In this document: positions 1 to 6,142 of the stretch, one piece after another | Position numbering within the stretch: position 1 is the first letter of the stretch | How the letters are laid out: the number at the start of each line of letters is the position of its first letter | DNA from: Citreimonas sp042096055 | GTDB taxonomy: Bacteria; Pseudomonadota; Alphaproteobacteria; Rhodobacterales; Rhodobacteraceae | DNA length: 8,294 nucleotides | Reading direction: 5' to 3' | Assembly: GCF_042096055.1 (NCBI RefSeq) | Contig: NZ_JBELMH010000107.1 | Coordinates: forward strand, 1-8,294 | The notes under the pieces: model-generated | The model's input: the letters and a program-made list of their open reading frames with translations, nothing else | What the model was told of the DNA's origin: nothing | The model's database searches: none | Position numbers and translations under genes: made by a program

Positions 1-64
1 AGATCACGTCGCCCTCGAGCAGGGCGTTGCCGGTGACCACCTTGGGCGTGAAGGGACGGGCCAT
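1..64 (-). CDS. DUF2849 family protein, N-terminal fragment (runs off window)
   Basis: Only the first 21 codons are present; the gene continues past base 1. The visible peptide begins MARPFTPKVVTGNALLEGDV, which resembles the start of the small DUF2849 proteins that follow cysG in Rhodobacteraceae sulfite-reduction operons, usually ahead of cysI. No biochemical function is established for the family that I know of. The start codon at 64-62 lies one base after the cysG stop (TGA-C-ATG), and an AGGAGG ribosome binding site sits inside the last cysG codons. Translation is therefore probably coupled to cysG. The family call rests on a short peptide and on context, so it is moderately sure; that this is a real gene start is quite sure. 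Confidence 0.75.
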   Translation of the reverse strand, partial: MARPFTPKVVTGNALLEGDVI

Positions 65-65
65 G

Positions 66-1475
66 TCAAAGCGCCTCCTGTTCGGCGTGGATCTGTCTTG
101 TGCGGGGCAGCTCGACCGGACGGCCGGCGCGCGGGGCGAGTCCCAGCAGCATCAGCGCGGGGCCGGTCAGCTCGGCCGCGGCGACGCGGTCGGGCAGGGT
201 GCCGATGGTCGCCTCGACGATGCGCTGCGCGGGCAGCGAGGCGTTCTCGACCACCGTCACCGGCGTGTCGGGATCGGCGCCGTGCATCAGCAGGCGGCCC
301 TGGACGAAGCGGGCTGCGCGCTTGCCCATGTAAAGCGCCGTGACCTCGCCGTCGCGGGCGATGGAACGCCAGTCGTGCTCGGCCAGGCCCTTGACGTCGT
401 GGCCTGTCATGAAGCGCACGTCGTCGTTGCGCCCGCGCTTGGTCAGGCTTTGGCCGATGGCGGCGGCGCTGGCCGAGGCGGCGGTTATGCCGGGGATCAC
501 GTGCCAGTCGATGCCCGCGGCGTCCACGGCGGCGATCTCCTCGTCGAGGCGGGCGAAGACGACCGGGTCGCCGCCCTTGAGGCGCACGACCTTGGCGCCG
601 GCCTTGGCGTGCTCGACGATCAGCGCGTCGATCTCGGCCTGGCCCATCGACGGGCCGAAGCCGGTCTTGCCGGCGTCCACCAGCAGCGCCTCGCGCCGCG
701 CCAGTTCCAGGATCGCGGGGCCGACCAGCCGGTCGTGGATCACCACGTCGGCCTTGTCGAGCGCACGGCGCGCCTTGAGCGTCAGAAGCTCGGGATCGCC
801 CGGGCCCGCGCCGACGAAGGCGACCTCGCCTGGTTCGTCGCGTCGGGCCAAGTGGCGCGCCAGCAGGCCGTTCAGCGCCTCGCGCGCGGCGTCCTCGCCC
901 TCGGCGATGGCACGGGGCCCGGCGTCGAAGTAGTAGTCGGCCCAGAAGTCGCGGCGCGCGCGCCCCATGGGCAGTTTCTCGGCCATGCGGCGGAACGCCT
1001 TGCCGATCCGAGCGAGCGGGCCCAGCGTGACCGGCAGCCGCGCTTCGAGATCGGCCTTGATCGCGCGGGCCAGCACGGGGGCGGCGCCCTCGGTCCCGAT
1101 CGCGACCGTCACGGGGTCGCGGTCGACGATGGCCGGCGTGATGAACTGGCTGTCGCCCAGGTTGTCGACGATGTTGGTCAACGCGCCGTCGGCGCGGGCC
1201 AGCGCCACCGTACGCGCATCCTCGACCGGATCCTCGTCGGCGGCGTAGAACAGCACGGCGCATAGCGCGTCGCCCGGCGCCATCGCCCGGCGCACCAGCC
1301 GCAGGCGGCCGGCGTCGTGCCAGGCGGCGATTTGTGGATCGGCGTCCTCGGCGAACACGGTCAGGTGCGCCTCGGTCTTCAGCAGCAGGCGCAGCTTGGC
1401 CAGTGCGGCCTCGCCGCCGCCCGACAGGACGACCCGGCGCCCGGCTAGCGCCACGAAGATCGGAAAGTGCTGCAT
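66..1475 (-). CDS. cysG: Siroheme synthase CysG (multifunctional)
   Basis: Makes siroheme from uroporphyrinogen III: two SAM-dependent methylations to precorrin-2, NAD-dependent oxidation to sirohydrochlorin, then iron insertion. Siroheme is the cofactor of sulfite and nitrite reductases. The 469-residue protein matches E. coli CysG (457 residues) end to end. An N-terminal Rossmann dehydrogenase/ferrochelatase domain (about 1-150) has GGGEAA at 19-24 and Asp104 in NIVD. A dimerisation linker follows. The C-terminal methyltransferase (about 216-450) has VGAGPGD at 221-227, HDRL with Asp248, Lys270, RLKGGDP at 298-304 and PGITAAS near 328-334. Position 128 is Thr, where E. coli has Ser128. The usual FGRGGEE is FARLDEE here. 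Start 1475 is chosen because GGAG lies nine bases upstream and the family N-terminus (xxFPIFVAL) begins there; an in-frame ATG at 1505 has no good ribosome binding site. It heads an operon with the DUF2849 gene and is divergent from the Lrp-type regulator. Confidence 0.95.
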   Translation of the reverse strand: MQHFPIFVALAGRRVVLSGGGEAALAKLRLLLKTEAHLTVFAEDADPQIAAWHDAGRLRLVRRAMAPGDALCAVLFYAADEDPVEDARTVALARADGALTNIVDNLGDSQFITPAIVDRDPVTVAIGTEGAAPVLARAIKADLEARLPVTLGPLARIGKAFRRMAEKLPMGRARRDFWADYYFDAGPRAIAEGEDAAREALNGLLARHLARRDEPGEVAFVGAGPGDPELLTLKARRALDKADVVIHDRLVGPAILELARREALLVDAGKTGFGPSMGQAEIDALIVEHAKAGAKVVRLKGGDPVVFARLDEEIAAVDAAGIDWHVIPGITAASASAAAIGQSLTKRGRNDDVRFMTGHDVKGLAEHDWRSIARDGEVTALYMGKRAARFVQGRLLMHGADPDTPVTVVENASLPAQRIVEATIGTLPDRVAAAELTGPALMLLGLAPRAGRPVELPRTRQIHAEQEAL

Positions 1476-1541
1476 CTGCGACTCCGGCTGTGCGTTTGTA
1501 GCCATACAGATAGGAAATTTTCCCGGATCGACGCCAGTGGG

Positions 1542-1571
1542 TTGCCCGATTAAGAACATTCGTTCTATATT
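1542..1571 (+). promoter_or_regulatory. Candidate sigma-70 promoter of the lrp-type gene
   Basis: TTGCCC at 1542-1547 and TATATT at 1566-1571 are separated by 18 bases, inside an AT-richer stretch between the divergent cysG and lrp genes. The leader to the GTG start would be about 45 bases. The hexamers are only moderately close to consensus and the call rests on spacing and position. No comparably good cysG promoter was found on the other strand. Confidence 0.45.
1553..1566. promoter_or_regulatory. Candidate operator: AGAAC-N4-GTTCT inverted repeat
   Basis: A perfect 5-bp inverted repeat (AGAAC 1553-1557, GTTCT 1562-1566) lies almost wholly in the spacer of the candidate lrp promoter and touches its -10. 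Lrp/AsnC proteins commonly bind imperfect AT-rich palindromes of about 13-15 bp and repress their own genes, so this is a plausible binding site for the adjacent regulator, possibly controlling cysG as well. Its half-sites resemble, but do not exactly fit, the E. coli Lrp consensus. A second short repeat, GGAAA-T-TTTCC at 1513-1523, lies nearer cysG. Confidence 0.4.
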
Positions 1572-1623
1572 GCGCGATAAGTCAGGAGCGGTATTTGCCG
1601 ATCCGCCCGCAGGAGAAAACGCC

Positions 1624-2079
1624 GTGAAGATCGACGCCACCGACCGCAAGATTCTGTCCGAGCTTCAACGCGATGCCGCCCAGTCGCTGGACGAGATCGC
1701 CAAGGCCGTGGGCTCGTCCAAGACGCCCGTCTGGAACCGCATCCGCAAGATGCGCGAGGCAGGGATCATCGGCGCGCAGACCGTCTCGCTCGACGCCGAG
1801 GCCTTGGGATTCGAGGCGACGTTCTTCGTGCTCATCCGCACGTCCGAGCACGAGGCGGATTGGCAGCGTCGCTTCCTGCACGCGCTGCAGGCCCGTCCCG
1901 AGGTGCAGGAGGCGCACCGTCTGGCAGGCGATATCGACTACATCCTCAAGGTCCGGGTGAAGAACGCGCGCGCCTACGACGCCTTCTACCAGGCGCTGAT
2001 CTCCGAGGTGAAGGTGCACAACGTCACGGCACTTCTGTCGATGGAAGAGATCAAGGCGACCACCGCGCTGCCGCTCTAG
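1624..2079 (+). CDS. Lrp/AsnC family transcriptional regulator
   Basis: A 151-residue DNA-binding regulator of the leucine-responsive/AsnC (feast-famine) family, which form dimers to octamers and sense small molecules, usually amino acids. The N-terminal winged helix-turn-helix covers about 4-52 (DRKILSELQRDA, then LDEIAKAVGSS and VWNRIRKMREAGII). The C-terminal ligand-binding RAM domain spans about 63-145 and holds the family AGDIDYILKV motif at 101-110. The start is GTG at 1624, supported by AGGAG eight bases upstream (1611-1615); the longer open frame upstream runs into the cysG promoter region and does not look like protein. It is divergent from cysG across 148 bases and its stop lies 4 bases from the convergent P450 stop. 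A role in controlling siroheme and sulfur assimilation genes is inferred from position only. The effector is unknown. Confidence 0.92.
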   Translation: MKIDATDRKILSELQRDAAQSLDEIAKAVGSSKTPVWNRIRKMREAGIIGAQTVSLDAEALGFEATFFVLIRTSEHEADWQRRFLHALQARPEVQEAHRLAGDIDYILKVRVKNARAYDAFYQALISEVKVHNVTALLSMEEIKATTALPL

Positions 2080-2083
2080 ACGG

Positions 2084-3262
2084 TCACGCCTCGACGAAGA
2101 GCGTCTCCAGTCCGTGGAAGTGGTAGAGGTCCGCGTAGCGCGGCGGTGCGGCCAGGCGCAGGCCGGCGCAGCGGTCGAACAGGATCGGCAGCGCCACCTG
2201 CATCTCGAGCCGGGCCAGCGGCGCGCCGACGCAGAAGTGCATCCCGCCGCCGAAGGCCACGTGGTTCGCTACCGCGCACGCCGGATCGAACACGCCCGGG
2301 TCAGCCCGCAAAGCCGGGTCACGCGCCGCCGCACCCAGCAGCAGCGCCACCCGGTCGCCGCGGGCCAAGCGGTGTCCCAGCACCTCGACATCCTCGTAGG
2401 CGTAGCGCGTGAACATGTGCAGTGGCGGGTCGAAGCGCAGGATTTCCTCGGTGACGGCGGCGGCGGTCTCGGCGGTCGGTGTCACGCCGTGCTCCAGCAA
2501 CGCCTTCACCCCGTTGCCCAGGCTGTGCACCGTCGCTTCGTGTCCGGCGTTCAGCAGCAGCACGCACGTGGCGATCAGCTCGTCGTTCGACAGGCGCGCG
2601 CCGTCCTCCTCGGCCGTAATGAGCGCGGTGATCAGGTCTTCGGCGGGCGCCTTGCGGCGCTCCTCGACGTAGCGGCGCAGGAAATCGGCGAAGTCGCGCG
2701 CGGCGGCGTTGGCCGCATCTTCGACCGCGCGGTCGCGGCGCGCCTGGTACATTGCCACCATGTCCGCCGACCAACGCAGCAATTGCGGCGCCATGTCCTC
2801 GGGAACGCCCAGCAGGCGGCAGATCACGGTCACCGGCACCGGGCGGCAATAGGCGTCGAGCAGGTCGAACCGGCCGGCCGGGAAATCGTCGATCAGCCGG
2901 TGGCACAGCGCCTCGATCTCGGGCGCGAGCGCCTTGATCCGGCGCGAGGTGAAGGCGCGCAGCACCAGTCCGCGCAGGCGGGTGTGGTTGGGCGGCTCGA
3001 GCTCCAGCATCGAATGCGCCTCGATCGCGTAGAAGTCGGCACAATGTTCCGGGGTGGGTGTCGCATGCTCGGGCGGCACCTCGCGCCCGAAGCGGCGATC
3101 GCGCAGCAGCGCGTGGACGCCCGCGTGCGTGGTCGCGCAGGGCAGGTCGTATTCGTCCCACAAGACCAGCGCGCCGGCCGCGCGCATGCGGTCGTAGGCC
3201 GGGTAGGGATCCTGCACGAACGCCGGCTCCGTCGGGCTTTGCGAAAACCGCGGCAAGCTCAT
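2084..3262 (-). CDS. Cytochrome P450 monooxygenase
   Basis: A 392-residue soluble bacterial P450 with no membrane anchor. It would use electrons from a ferredoxin system, not seen in this window, to oxidise an unknown substrate. Diagnostic motifs are in order: substrate-side helix region about 85-110 (LEPPNHTRLR, the common C-helix motif), I-helix AGHEAT at 239-244, the K-helix ExxR as Glu273-Arg276, and the heme-binding loop FGGGMHFCVG at 337-346 with Cys344 as axial ligand. In the I-helix the position that normally carries the catalytic threonine is Ala243, with Thr244 next to it, recalling AGFEAS of P450eryF (CYP107A1). The ATG at 3262 gives the expected N-terminus, but the ribosome binding site is weak (GTGAG about 9 bases upstream at best). 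It follows tpiA on the same strand, separated by a terminator-like element, and is convergent with lrp. The CYP family and substrate cannot be assigned by eye. Confidence 0.95.
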   Translation of the reverse strand: MSLPRFSQSPTEPAFVQDPYPAYDRMRAAGALVLWDEYDLPCATTHAGVHALLRDRRFGREVPPEHATPTPEHCADFYAIEAHSMLELEPPNHTRLRGLVLRAFTSRRIKALAPEIEALCHRLIDDFPAGRFDLLDAYCRPVPVTVICRLLGVPEDMAPQLLRWSADMVAMYQARRDRAVEDAANAAARDFADFLRRYVEERRKAPAEDLITALITAEEDGARLSNDELIATCVLLLNAGHEATVHSLGNGVKALLEHGVTPTAETAAAVTEEILRFDPPLHMFTRYAYEDVEVLGHRLARGDRVALLLGAAARDPALRADPGVFDPACAVANHVAFGGGMHFCVGAPLARLEMQVALPILFDRCAGLRLAAPPRYADLYHFHGLETLFVEA

Positions 3263-3275
3263 GCGCCACGCTCAC

Positions 3276-3333
3276 TTTCTTCTGCCTGGAAATATCCCGG
3301 GGAAGTCCCGCAGGGACGGGGGCAAAGCCCCCT
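3276..3333 (-). terminator. Double-hairpin intergenic element, probable tpiA terminator
   Basis: Read on the minus strand after the tpiA stop, GGGGGC-TTT-GCCCCC (3332-3318) is followed by GTCCC-TGC-GGGAC (3317-3305), then CCCCGGGATATTTCC and a GCAGAAGAAAG motif near 3276. Both stems are perfect. I recall near-identical cassettes (two GC hairpins, GGGATATTT, then CAGAAGAAA) in intergenic regions of many Rhodobacteraceae, so it is probably a dispersed element of the family. The AU-rich ATATTT after the hairpins suits transcription termination or 3'-end processing of tpiA mRNA. The P450 start is only 13 bases beyond, so the P450 may depend on read-through or on a promoter inside the element. Confidence 0.6.
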
Positions 3334-3346
3334 CGCGCCCGACGGT

Positions 3347-4084
<738 letters not shown>

Positions 4085-4107
4085 GGGACCTCCGTTCGGT
4101 TTGCGCC

Positions 4108-4136
4108 CATCATCGGCGGCAAGGCCGGGAGGTCAA
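4108..4136 (-). promoter_or_regulatory. Candidate sigma-70 promoter of tpiA
   Basis: On the minus strand TTGACC (4136-4131) and ATGATG (4113-4108) are 17 bases apart, inside the 72-base gap between the Fe-S carrier gene and tpiA. The -35 box is near consensus and the -10 is weak, as is common in high-GC alphaproteobacteria. The predicted leader is short, about 15-20 bases, and just includes the ribosome binding site. Confidence 0.45.
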
Positions 4137-4156
4137 GCAGGTTGCCGCGACGCGCC

Positions 4157-4540
4157 TCAGCCCTGTGCCTGGCGCTCGGCCTCAAGCTCTTCGACGTCCT
4201 TGAACTTGATCGACTCGCCGCAGCCGCAGGCATCGGCGACGTTCGGGTTGCGGAACTTGAACGCCGATTCCAGCAGGCTGGTCTCGTAGTCGATCTCGGT
4301 CCCCAACAGGAACATCTGCGCCATCGGCGCGATGAGCACGCGCGCGCCGTCCTGTTCCACCACCTCGTCGGCGGGCTCGGCCTCGTCGACGTAGTCCATG
4401 GTGTATTCCATGCCCGCGCAGCCGCCCTTCTTGACGCCGATGCGCAGGCCGTGGCGGCCGTCGCGCTCCATCAGCTTGCGGATCTGGGCGACCGCCTTCG
4501 GCGTCATGGTCACCGCCTGCTTGCCGGGAATGCCGAACAT
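4157..4540 (-). CDS. A-type Fe-S cluster carrier (HesB/IscA/SufA family)
   Basis: A small protein (127 residues) that receives iron-sulfur clusters from the assembly scaffold and delivers them to apo-enzymes in the cytoplasm. The three cluster-ligating cysteines are in place: Cys41 in GGCAGMEY, and Cys105 and Cys107 in the ACGCGES signature near the C-terminus. The core domain spans about 10-114, with a charged tail after it. The ATG at 4540 has AGGAG six to seven bases upstream, and a candidate promoter lies just above. It is transcribed alone. A SufT-type gene lies on the same strand 1.6 kb upstream, with a phosphodiesterase gene between, so it probably belongs to the SUF pathway. Whether the orthologue is SufA, ErpA or IscA cannot be settled by eye, so no symbol is given. 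Confidence 0.93.
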   Translation of the reverse strand: MFGIPGKQAVTMTPKAVAQIRKLMERDGRHGLRIGVKKGGCAGMEYTMDYVDEAEPADEVVEQDGARVLIAPMAQMFLLGTEIDYETSLLESAFKFRNPNVADACGCGESIKFKDVEELEAERQAQG

Positions 4541-4563
4541 CGTGCTCTCCTTGCTTTGGGCCC

Positions 4564-4592
4564 AATCTAGGGTGTCGCGGCGTCCGACACAA
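4564..4592 (-). promoter_or_regulatory. Candidate sigma-70 promoter of the Fe-S carrier gene
   Basis: On the minus strand TTGTGT (4592-4587) and TAGATT (4569-4564) are 17 bases apart; the leader would be about 17 bases to the ATG at 4540. The spacer contains TGTCG-N7-CGACA (4573-4577 and 4585-4589), a short inverted repeat that could be an operator. It resembles no iron-responsive box that I can name. Confidence 0.5.
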
Positions 4593-4605
4593 CGGGGCGC
4601 CCCGT
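4592..4605. repeat. Perfect 14-bp palindrome ACGGGGCGCCCCGT
   Basis: A perfect self-complementary 14-mer that ends at the upstream edge of the -35 box of the Fe-S carrier promoter. It could be a protein binding site for a dimeric regulator. Two G/C-only halves arise by chance fairly easily in DNA this GC-rich, so function is uncertain. Confidence 0.4.
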
Positions 4606-4613
4606 CGCAAGGG

Positions 4614-4651
4614 CCGCGAACGCGAACGGGGCCGGCGCGAAGGCCGGCCCC
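4614..4651 (-). terminator. Probable terminator of the phosphodiesterase gene
   Basis: A perfect 9-bp stem (GGGGCCGGC 4628-4636 with GCCGGCCCC 4643-4651) closes a 6-base loop, 36 bases after the phosphodiesterase stop. On the minus strand it is followed by GTTCGCGTTCGC, not by a pure T-run. The hairpin after the SufT-type gene has almost the same tail, which supports a common terminator type. Confidence 0.6.
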
Positions 4652-4687
4652 GAAGCTGTCGAGCGGTCCGCAGACCGGGCAGGGGCG

Positions 4688-5923
4688 TCAGAGGCCCTTG
4701 CAGTTGGCGTAGAAGGTCGTCGTCGCCGGCCAGTCCGAGAACACGCCCGCGACGCCCACATCCTGCGCCAGCACGTCGAGCACCTCGAAATAGTCGCCGT
4801 CGCTGTCGATCGCGTCGGTCACGGTGTGGTAGTACCAACCGCCGCCATTCGCCAGCGGGCCCGAGCGTTCGAGCGTCCAGGTGATGATCTCGATGTCGGC
4901 CTCGGTCAGCGCGGTGGCCAGCTCGGACGGCACCATCTCGCCCGCGTCGTTCAGCGTCAGCAGGAACGGAATCGCCGGGGCGACGTAGTTCACGCCCTGT
5001 GCCTTCAGCTCCGACGGCTCGAAGCCCCAGGTGGACGCGTCCATACCGTCCAGCCCCTCGATCGAGCTGTCGTCGATCAGGTAGACCGCCTGCGCGCCGA
5101 ACTCGGGCTCGGCCTCGATCCAGTACATCACGTCGTCAAGGTTGAACGATTGCGGCCAGACGCGCGACGGGTCGATGCCGGCGTCCTTGTATTCGTCGAT
5201 CAGCTTCTGCGCATAGTCTTCCTGGCTGAAGCCGTCATAGGGCATCTCGACCGACGGCGATTTCAGCTCGGGTGTGAAGTCGGCGCCGAGGCTGTCGAAC
5301 AGCGCGATCGATTCCGCGTGGGTCAGCAGCGTCGCGTCATCGACATAGAGGTCGGTGCGCCAGTCGGCGGTGCCGCCGAGGTAGTCCTCGGCCGTCGTGG
5401 CCTGCGCGTTCGACGCGTCCATCTTGGGCTCGAGCGTCTGGAACTCGGCCAGCGTCAGGTCCGACGTGCGGCATTCGGCGGTGGCGCTGGCGTCGCCGCT
5501 GGCGGGGGTGAAGGGCGTGGTGCACTTCTCGGCCAGGTCGGTGGCGACGATGTTCGTCGTGGTGTGCAGGTCGTTCTGCGCGTGGCGGCAGACCAGTTCC
5601 TTGTCCGCGGTGAAGGTCACGTCGCATTCGAGGATGCCTGCGCCCATCGCCGCGGCGGCCATGTTCGATTCCGCCGTATGCTCGGGGAACATCATCGGCG
5701 CGCCGCGGTGGCCGATCGAGAACGCGGTGCGTTCGGGCGTGTTGCCGAGGCAGGCGGCCAGTTCGTCCTTCAGCGGGCCGTCGGCCATCTTCGAAACCAG
5801 GAAGGCCGGGCGCACGCCGTAGCTCAGGCCGGCCTTGGCCATCGCGTCGGCCGCCATGTGGCTTTCGGCGAAAGCCGGTGCGGCGACCAGCGCGCAGATG
5901 GCCGTCATGCAGAATTTGTTCAT
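4688..5923 (-). CDS. Secreted glycerophosphodiester phosphodiesterase
   Basis: Hydrolyses glycerophosphodiesters (deacylated phospholipids) to glycerol 3-phosphate and an alcohol, probably in the periplasm, supplying phosphorus and carbon. Of 411 residues, 1-19 form a signal peptide cleaved after APAFA (before Glu20). The GDPD barrel begins at about 68: HRG with His72 and Arg73, PEHT with Glu81, ECD with Glu99 and Asp101, CRH with His114, PELKSP with Glu219 and Lys221, and a closing VFSDWP at 394-399. These match the GlpQ catalytic and metal-binding set. The mature protein has six cysteines (58, 100, 112, 134, 151, 408), suggesting up to three disulfides, and is strongly acidic. It is longer than E. 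coli GlpQ (358), with extra sequence around 130-200. ATG 5923 is chosen for the signal peptide and a GGAGG six bases upstream. A PhoB-like repeat array upstream and a hairpin downstream make it a single-gene unit. Confidence 0.93.
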   Translation of the reverse strand: MNKFCMTAICALVAAPAFAESHMAADAMAKAGLSYGVRPAFLVSKMADGPLKDELAACLGNTPERTAFSIGHRGAPMMFPEHTAESNMAAAAMGAGILECDVTFTADKELVCRHAQNDLHTTTNIVATDLAEKCTTPFTPASGDASATAECRTSDLTLAEFQTLEPKMDASNAQATTAEDYLGGTADWRTDLYVDDATLLTHAESIALFDSLGADFTPELKSPSVEMPYDGFSQEDYAQKLIDEYKDAGIDPSRVWPQSFNLDDVMYWIEAEPEFGAQAVYLIDDSSIEGLDGMDASTWGFEPSELKAQGVNYVAPAIPFLLTLNDAGEMVPSELATALTEADIEIITWTLERSGPLANGGGWYYHTVTDAIDSDGDYFEVLDVLAQDVGVAGVFSDWPATTTFYANCKGL

Positions 5924-5975
5924 CGGAAACCTCCAGTTGGATGCGCACGTCATGCGCGCCGCGTGTAACGGGTCG

Positions 5976-6026
5976 TCGACAGGTTCGTGACGGCACCGTG
6001 ACGGTCGGACGAAGGTTTGCTGACAG
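5976..6026 (-). promoter_or_regulatory. Candidate PhoB binding array (Pho boxes)
   Basis: On the minus strand five units begin exactly 11 bases apart, at 6026, 6015, 6004, 5993 and 5982. Their 7-mers are CTGTCAG, CCTTCGT, CCGTCAC, CCGTCAC and CTGTCGA. A PhoB site is a tandem of 7-bp CTGTCAT-like repeats separated by 4 bp, so register and sequence both fit; unit 2 is degenerate and the spacers of units 3 and 4 are less AT-rich than usual. The array ends 53 bases upstream of the phosphodiesterase start. GDPD genes are known Pho regulon members in several bacteria. No strong -35 or -10 is visible, which suits an activator-dependent promoter. Confidence 0.65.
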
Positions 6027-6069
6027 GAGGTCGGCGAAATAAGGCCTTGCGATGATCCCCAACCGTCCT

Positions 6070-6107
6070 GCGAAAACGCGAACGGCCGACGCGATCGCGC
6101 CGGCCGT
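6070..6107 (-). terminator. Probable terminator of the SufT-type gene
   Basis: ACGGCCG (6082-6088) pairs with CGGCCGT (6101-6107); the inner GCGATCGC extends the stem with one mismatch. On the minus strand the stem is followed by TCGCGTTTTCGC, which includes a run of four T. A smaller stem, CTGCCC-ATG-GGGCAG (6124-6138), sits between the stop codon and this hairpin. Together they separate this gene from the downstream phosphodiesterase unit. Confidence 0.65.
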
Positions 6108-6142
6108 GGAATTCGTGGCAATGCTGCCCATGGGGCAGGGCC

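Noticed and set aside
27..1265. 412-codon open frame on the plus strand opposite cysG
   Set aside because: Antisense shadow of a well-conserved gene; no motif and no suitable ribosome binding site.
1396..1623. N-terminal extension of the Lrp-type protein in the longer open frame
   Set aside because: It would overlap the cysG start on the other strand and the promoter region, and it lacks family similarity; GTG 1624 has a good ribosome binding site and gives the normal family length.
1476..1649. N-terminal extension of CysG up to 1649
   Set aside because: The extra residues do not resemble CysG, the region holds promoter signals and overlaps the start of the divergent lrp gene; ATG 1475 has GGAG in place.
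4826..5968. 380-codon open frame on the plus strand opposite the phosphodiesterase
   Set aside because: Antisense shadow; composition dominated by Arg, Val, Gly and His, and it runs into the Pho-like array.
5991..6004. CCGTCAC repeats as a random direct repeat or CRISPR-like unit
   Set aside because: The repeats are 7 bp with 4-bp gaps, far too short for CRISPR; the 11-bp register with additional units fits a PhoB array better.
5924..6121. 66-residue N-terminal extension of the phosphodiesterase
   Set aside because: The extension would hide the signal peptide and covers the Pho-like array and the upstream terminator; ATG 5923 has GGAGG six bases upstream.
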